Positions 6,128-9,286 of a DNA stretch of 9,286 nucleotides are shown in pieces (position 1 is the stretch's first letter; each line of letters begins with the position of its first letter). The position numbers were made by a program, and so were the translations under genes. A model generated the notes under the pieces. It had not been told where the DNA came from. It did not search any database and saw nothing but the letters and a program-made list of their open reading frames with translations. This DNA comes from an uncultured Clostridia bacterium (GTDB lineage Bacteria > Bacillota > Clostridia > TANB77 > CAG-508): the NCBI GenBank assembly GCA_947629805.1, contig CANRFE010000049.1, forward strand, positions 1 through 9,286, written 5' to 3'.

Positions 6128-8515
6128 ATGAAAGAAAAAAGAAGAAAAAAAAGTATCGTAATTTTATTATTGATTTTACAAATTTTGCAAATAATAGGAG
6201 CTTCTATTCCTATACAAGCGAATATAAAAGCAGGAGATACGATACATTTAGTAGGAGATCATGAATGTGATTCATTAGTAGAATACTGGATGGAAGACGA
6301 AGAAAGATGGAGTTATAAAATTGTTTGGTATGTGTATTATGTGGATGGGGAGGGCAAAAGGTATCCTGCTTTTTGTGTGGAGCCAGCCAAAAGTGGAGTA
6401 GGAACAGGATATGACTCTTACGATGCCACCATTCAGGTAGAAAACGATAATCGAATTTGGCGTATATTAAATAAAGGTTATATGGGATCTTCTTATTCAG
6501 AATGGAATTTAGAATGTGATGATGACCTTTATACTGCAACAAAAATTGCATTACATTGTTTGGCAGATGGAAGTGTTCCAAATGTTAAATATATTTTAGG
6601 AAATCGAAGCGTAGATGGAAATAGTGTAGAAGAAATACAAAGGAGAGGAAAAAAGGCATTAGAAGTGGCGCAAACTTTATATGATTATGGAATTCACGGA
6701 AAAGAAACTTATGTAGCGCCACAAGTAAGTATAAAAAAGCAAGGAGATAAACAAATACAAACGATTCAAAACGTTTCGTATTATATTCAAAACTATCAAG
6801 TAATAGGAAATAAAAGTTTAAAATCTTATGAGGTTTCGATTCGAAATTTTCCAAACGGAACGAAAATATGGAATACAAATAACCAAGAGCAAACCAATTT
6901 CACACAAAATTCTTTTAAAATAGCAATTCCTGTGCAGGAAATAAAGCAAAATATAAAGGGGAGTATTGAAATTAAGAATGCAGAAATCAAAACAAACCCA
7001 ATTTTTCGTTGTAATAGTAAAATACAAGAGGCACAAAGCTATGTTACTTATACAAGCGGATATGAAAAAGCAAGTACACAAACAACTTTGGAAGTTTCAG
7101 CAAACGAGTGTGCTTTACAAATTCAAAAAATCGATGCACAAACAAAACAGCCCATCGCGAATGTAACCTTTCAAATAAAAAACGAAAAGCAAGAAAAAAT
7201 AGCAGAGGTAACAACCAATGCAAATGGACTTGCTACATTAGAAAATATGGCACCGCAAACTGTAACAGTAAAAGAAATTCAGGTTCCAGAACCTTATATT
7301 GTAACAAACGAAGAAAAACAAGTAAAATTAGAATGGGGAAAAGTAGCCAATGTAACTTTTCAAAACGAACGTAAAAAAGGAAATTTGAAAGTCATAAAAG
7401 TAGATGCAGAAAATCATGAAATTCCTTTAGAAAATGTAGAATTTGAATTAAGAGATAACAAGGGAAATTTGGTAAAAAAATTTAAGACAAACGAAAAGGG
7501 AGAGGCTTTCCTAGAAGATTTAGAAGTAGGAATTTATACCTTAAAAGAAACGCAAACAAAGGAAGGCTACAATTTAGCAGAAGATAGAAAAATAGAAATA
7601 AAATGGAAAGAAACAACGATACAAACTATTGAAAACCAAAAACAAAAAGGAAAAATTGAGGTTTATAAAGTAGATAGTGAAAATCAAAAACAAAAATTAG
7701 AAGGAGTTATTTTTGAAATTTTAGATGAAAACCAAAATAGAGTAGAAACCATTATTACCAATAAAGAGGGTTATGCAATTAGTAGCAATTTGCCAATTGG
7801 AACCTATTATGTAAGAGAAATTCAAACCCATAATCGATATATATTAAAACCAGATTTTATAACAATAGAAGAAATCACAACGGTTCATGTAGCCAATCAA
7901 AAGAAAAAAGGACAATTAGAAGTTTATAAAGTAGATAAAGAAGATAAAGAAATAAAATTAGAAAATGTGGAGTTTCAAATATTAGACCAAAATCATAATA
8001 TAGTGGAAACCTTAAAAACGAATAAAGAGGGGTATGCTATAAGCAAAGAATTACCAATCGGAGAGTACTATATAAAAGAGGTAAAAACAAATGAAAATTA
8101 TGTATTAGAAGAAGGAGAAAGAAAAATAGAAATTCAATATGGAAAAGTAGAAACTTTGCACTTAGAAAACGAAAAAATAAAAGGACAAATTAAAATTATA
8201 AAAATAAGTGAAGAAGACAATTTAAGAAATGGTATGCCCAAAGGAAGTCCCATTCCGAATGTAGTATTTGAAATAAAAAATGCAGAACAAGAATTAGTAG
8301 AAACCATTACTACCAACGAAGAAGGAATAGCCATGAGTAGTCAATTACCAAAAGGAATTTATACAATAAAAGAAATAGAAACCAATCAAGACTATTTGTT
8401 AGAAGAAAAAGAATTTCAAATAGAAATAATAGAACCAAATCAAATAGAAGAAATTCTCATTACGAATCTTTCCAAAGAACCAGAAAAACCCAAATTACCA
8501 AGAACAGGGTTTTAA
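6128..8515 (+). CDS. thioester-domain-like/SpaA isopeptide surface protein, truncated LPxTG end
   Basis: A 795-residue exported surface protein. I start it at ATG 6128; an upstream in-frame TTG (6086) lies in the terminator T-tract. AGAGGAG ends 15 nt before this ATG, a long spacing. Residues 1-31 are a signal peptide (MKEKRRKK, hydrophobic core, PIQA). Residues about 35-190 resemble a Cys-Gln thioester adhesin head: AFCVEP gives the expected Cys83, but the second motif reads TATKIALHC (136-144), with no Gln at the expected place. Residues about 195-325 are a beta-rich connector. Five SpaA/CNA-B-type domains follow to residue 782, each with a Lys/Glu/Asn set able to form an internal isopeptide bond. 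The protein ends in KLPRTGF: the sortase motif is present, but the following membrane segment and basic tail are absent. Terminators flank the gene and no sortase is in the window. The likely role is an adhesin or pilin-like stalk; the means of attachment is unclear. Confidence 0.85.
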   Translation: MKEKRRKKSIVILLLILQILQIIGASIPIQANIKAGDTIHLVGDHECDSLVEYWMEDEERWSYKIVWYVYYVDGEGKRYPAFCVEPAKSGVGTGYDSYDATIQVENDNRIWRILNKGYMGSSYSEWNLECDDDLYTATKIALHCLADGSVPNVKYILGNRSVDGNSVEEIQRRGKKALEVAQTLYDYGIHGKETYVAPQVSIKKQGDKQIQTIQNVSYYIQNYQVIGNKSLKSYEVSIRNFPNGTKIWNTNNQEQTNFTQNSFKIAIPVQEIKQNIKGSIEIKNAEIKTNPIFRCNSKIQEAQSYVTYTSGYEKASTQTTLEVSANECALQIQKIDAQTKQPIANVTFQIKNEKQEKIAEVTTNANGLATLENMAPQTVTVKEIQVPEPYIVTNEEKQVKLEWGKVANVTFQNERKKGNLKVIKVDAENHEIPLENVEFELRDNKGNLVKKFKTNEKGEAFLEDLEVGIYTLKETQTKEGYNLAEDRKIEIKWKETTIQTIENQKQKGKIEVYKVDSENQKQKLEGVIFEILDENQNRVETIITNKEGYAISSNLPIGTYYVREIQTHNRYILKPDFITIEEITTVHVANQKKKGQLEVYKVDKEDKEIKLENVEFQILDQNHNIVETLKTNKEGYAISKELPIGEYYIKEVKTNENYVLEEGERKIEIQYGKVETLHLENEKIKGQIKIIKISEEDNLRNGMPKGSPIPNVVFEIKNAEQELVETITTNEEGIAMSSQLPKGIYTIKEIETNQDYLLEEKEFQIEIIEPNQIEEILITNLSKEPEKPKLPRTGF
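7109..8473 (+). repeat. five tandem SpaA/prealbumin-like isopeptide domains
   Basis: Domains cover about 7109-7372, 7376-7642, 7649-7903, 7910-8176 and 8183-8473, about 85-97 codons each, joined by short linkers of the form [E/A/Q]N-x-[K/R]-x-KG. The predicted isopeptide sets (Lys, catalytic Glu, Asn) are K334/E383/N413, K424/E474/N503, K514/E564/N590, K601/E651/N681 and K692/E749/N780. Domains three and four are the most alike, roughly 60% identical by eye (shared EVYKVD, TNKEGYAIS and LPIG), suggesting a recent duplication. The fifth carries an insertion (about residues 695-710, NLRNGMPKGSPIP). Confidence 0.82.
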
Positions 8516-8527
8516 ATAAAAAAAGAG

Positions 8528-8597
8528 AAAAAACCTCTTATACGTTTAAACATAGAATATTAGTAAATACTATAAATAAACGTATAAGAGGTTTTTT
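8528..8597 (+). terminator. 21-bp perfect inverted repeat, likely bidirectional terminator
   Basis: The left arm 8528-8548 starts with six A and reads on through CCTCTTATACG. The right arm 8577-8597 is its exact reverse complement and ends in six T. The 28-nt loop can form a small inner hairpin (ATAG with CTAT plus ATT with AAT). A-run at one end and T-run at the other would allow termination in both directions. It starts 12 nt after the surface-protein stop. The right arm ends one base before the ribosome site of the next gene. Confidence 0.85.
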
Positions 8598-8613
8598 GTG
8601 GGGGTGTATTTTA

Positions 8614-9286
8614 TTGAAAGTAGGAATTGCTTTGTCAGGTGGAGGGATTCGAGGAATTGCACATGCAGGAGTTCTAAAAGCCTTAGAAGAGAATGGAATT
8701 AAAATTGATATTATAGGAGGAACTAGTGCAGGAAGTATGGTAGCAAGCTTATATGCTATGGGATATACTCCACAATATATCTATGTATTGTTTAAGCGTT
8801 ATGCAAAAGATATAGCAGCCTTAAACACAAAACCATTTATTTCTGGAATACAAAGTTATTTTTTTAATAAGAAAAAAGGAATAACAGGCTTAAAAGATGG
8901 GAAAGAATTGGAACAAGTTTATAACACCTTGGCCTTAAAAAAAGGCATAAAAAAGATGGAACAAATTCCTATGCCTATTGTAATACCAAGTGTAGATATT
9001 GCAGAGGCGAAAGAATATGTATTTACTAACCAGCTTCCGAACCAACAAGAAGATACTTCCCAATATATTACGGATATCAGTGTAGGAAAAGCAGTGCGTG
9101 CAAGTAGTAGTTTTCCTGCGGTATTTAACCCTTGTTTAATGGGAAAACATGCTTTTATGGATGGAGGCGTTTTAGATAATATTCCTGTTTATGAAGTAAA
9201 AAAACAAGGAGCACAAAAAGTAATTGCTGTAAAATTTGATGCAGATCCTATTGATGAACAGAGTAATTTAATGGATATTGTTATGA
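8614..9286 (+). CDS. patatin-like phospholipase family protein, 3' end cut by window
   Basis: The first 224 codons of a patatin-like lipid acyl hydrolase (RssA-like bacterial group), running off the right edge without a stop. From TTG 8614 it reads MKVGIALSGGGIRGIAHAGVL, with the glycine-rich oxyanion-hole loop. GGTSAG (residues 35-40) follows with nucleophile Ser38, then MDGGVLDN with catalytic Asp183. Both members of the Ser-Asp dyad and the early helix after the nucleophile are intact. There is no signal peptide, so it is probably cytoplasmic or membrane-associated. The TTG is chosen because GTGGGGGTG at 8598-8606 lies 7 nt before it and because family proteins begin at this point. An upstream in-frame TTG at 8596 has no ribosome site and falls in the inverted repeat. 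The physiological lipid substrate cannot be read from the sequence. Confidence 0.93.
   Translation, partial: MKVGIALSGGGIRGIAHAGVLKALEENGIKIDIIGGTSAGSMVASLYAMGYTPQYIYVLFKRYAKDIAALNTKPFISGIQSYFFNKKKGITGLKDGKELEQVYNTLALKKGIKKMEQIPMPIVIPSVDIAEAKEYVFTNQLPNQQEDTSQYITDISVGKAVRASSSFPAVFNPCLMGKHAFMDGGVLDNIPVYEVKKQGAQKVIAVKFDADPIDEQSNLMDIVM

Noticed and set aside
8516..8600. A frameshifted anchor segment after LPRTGF
   Set aside because: All three forward frames after 8510 give Lys/Asn/Arg-rich or stopped sequence up to the inverted repeat; no run of hydrophobic residues with a basic tail is present.
1..9286. Minus-strand open frames opposite the main genes
   Set aside because: They are short, Phe/Tyr/Cys-rich products of AT-rich sequence opposite well-supported genes, with no ribosome sites or family signatures.
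6128..9286. The surface protein and patatin genes as a linked two-gene toxin or defence system
   Set aside because: A strong terminator-like inverted repeat separates them, one is exported and the other appears cytoplasmic, and patatin-like genes of this type are common housekeeping lipid hydrolases.

Overview
The window is AT-rich and densely coded, with every gene on the + strand. It uses the standard code: TAA and TAG stops are seen and no gene reads through an internal TGA. The gene content (SipW-type signal peptidase cassette, rpsF-ssb-rpsR, SpaA/prealbumin-like surface protein, WG-repeat protein) and the strong purine-rich Shine-Dalgarno sequences point to a low-GC, Gram-positive-type Bacillota. 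An uncultured gut Clostridia-like lineage is my best guess, but that is inference and no 16S is present.

Layout. (1) Positions 1-1624 are the 3' part of a small exported-protein operon: the C-terminus of a TasA/camelysin-like protein, a compact SipW-type signal peptidase (Ser/His/Asp type), and two small exported proteins. One of these has an unknown fold and the other is mostly one bacterial Ig-like domain. The intergenic gaps are 11-14 nt and each gene has its own ribosome binding site. The likely logic is that the dedicated peptidase matures the exported proteins, which then form a surface or matrix material. (2) A consensus sigma-A-type promoter (TTGACA-18-TATAAT, 1649-1678) starts a second unit. 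It encodes a CNNM/CBS/CorC membrane protein (1728-3014) and a membrane-anchored WG-repeat protein (3039-4808). (3) A second good promoter (4825-4853) and a leader with a hairpin precede the classic rpsF-ssb-rpsR operon, which ends in a strong intrinsic terminator (6040-6088). (4) A single gene (6128-8515) encodes a 795-residue exported protein. It has a thioester-domain-like head and five tandem isopeptide-type SpaA domains, and it stops directly after LPRTGF, so it lacks the hydrophobic anchor of a normal sortase substrate. (5) A perfect 21-bp inverted repeat (8528-8597) is followed at once by a TTG-started patatin-like phospholipase gene cut by the right edge.

No intergenic stretch exceeds 300 bases; the largest are 1625-1727, 4809-4941, 6015-6127 and 8516-8613, each described below. 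I see no tRNA, rRNA, CRISPR array, insertion sequence or integrase. Most of the window belongs to known families. The parts most worth a second look are the surface protein (apparently missing its thioester Gln and its sortase tail) and the SipW cassette with its small unnamed exported proteins.
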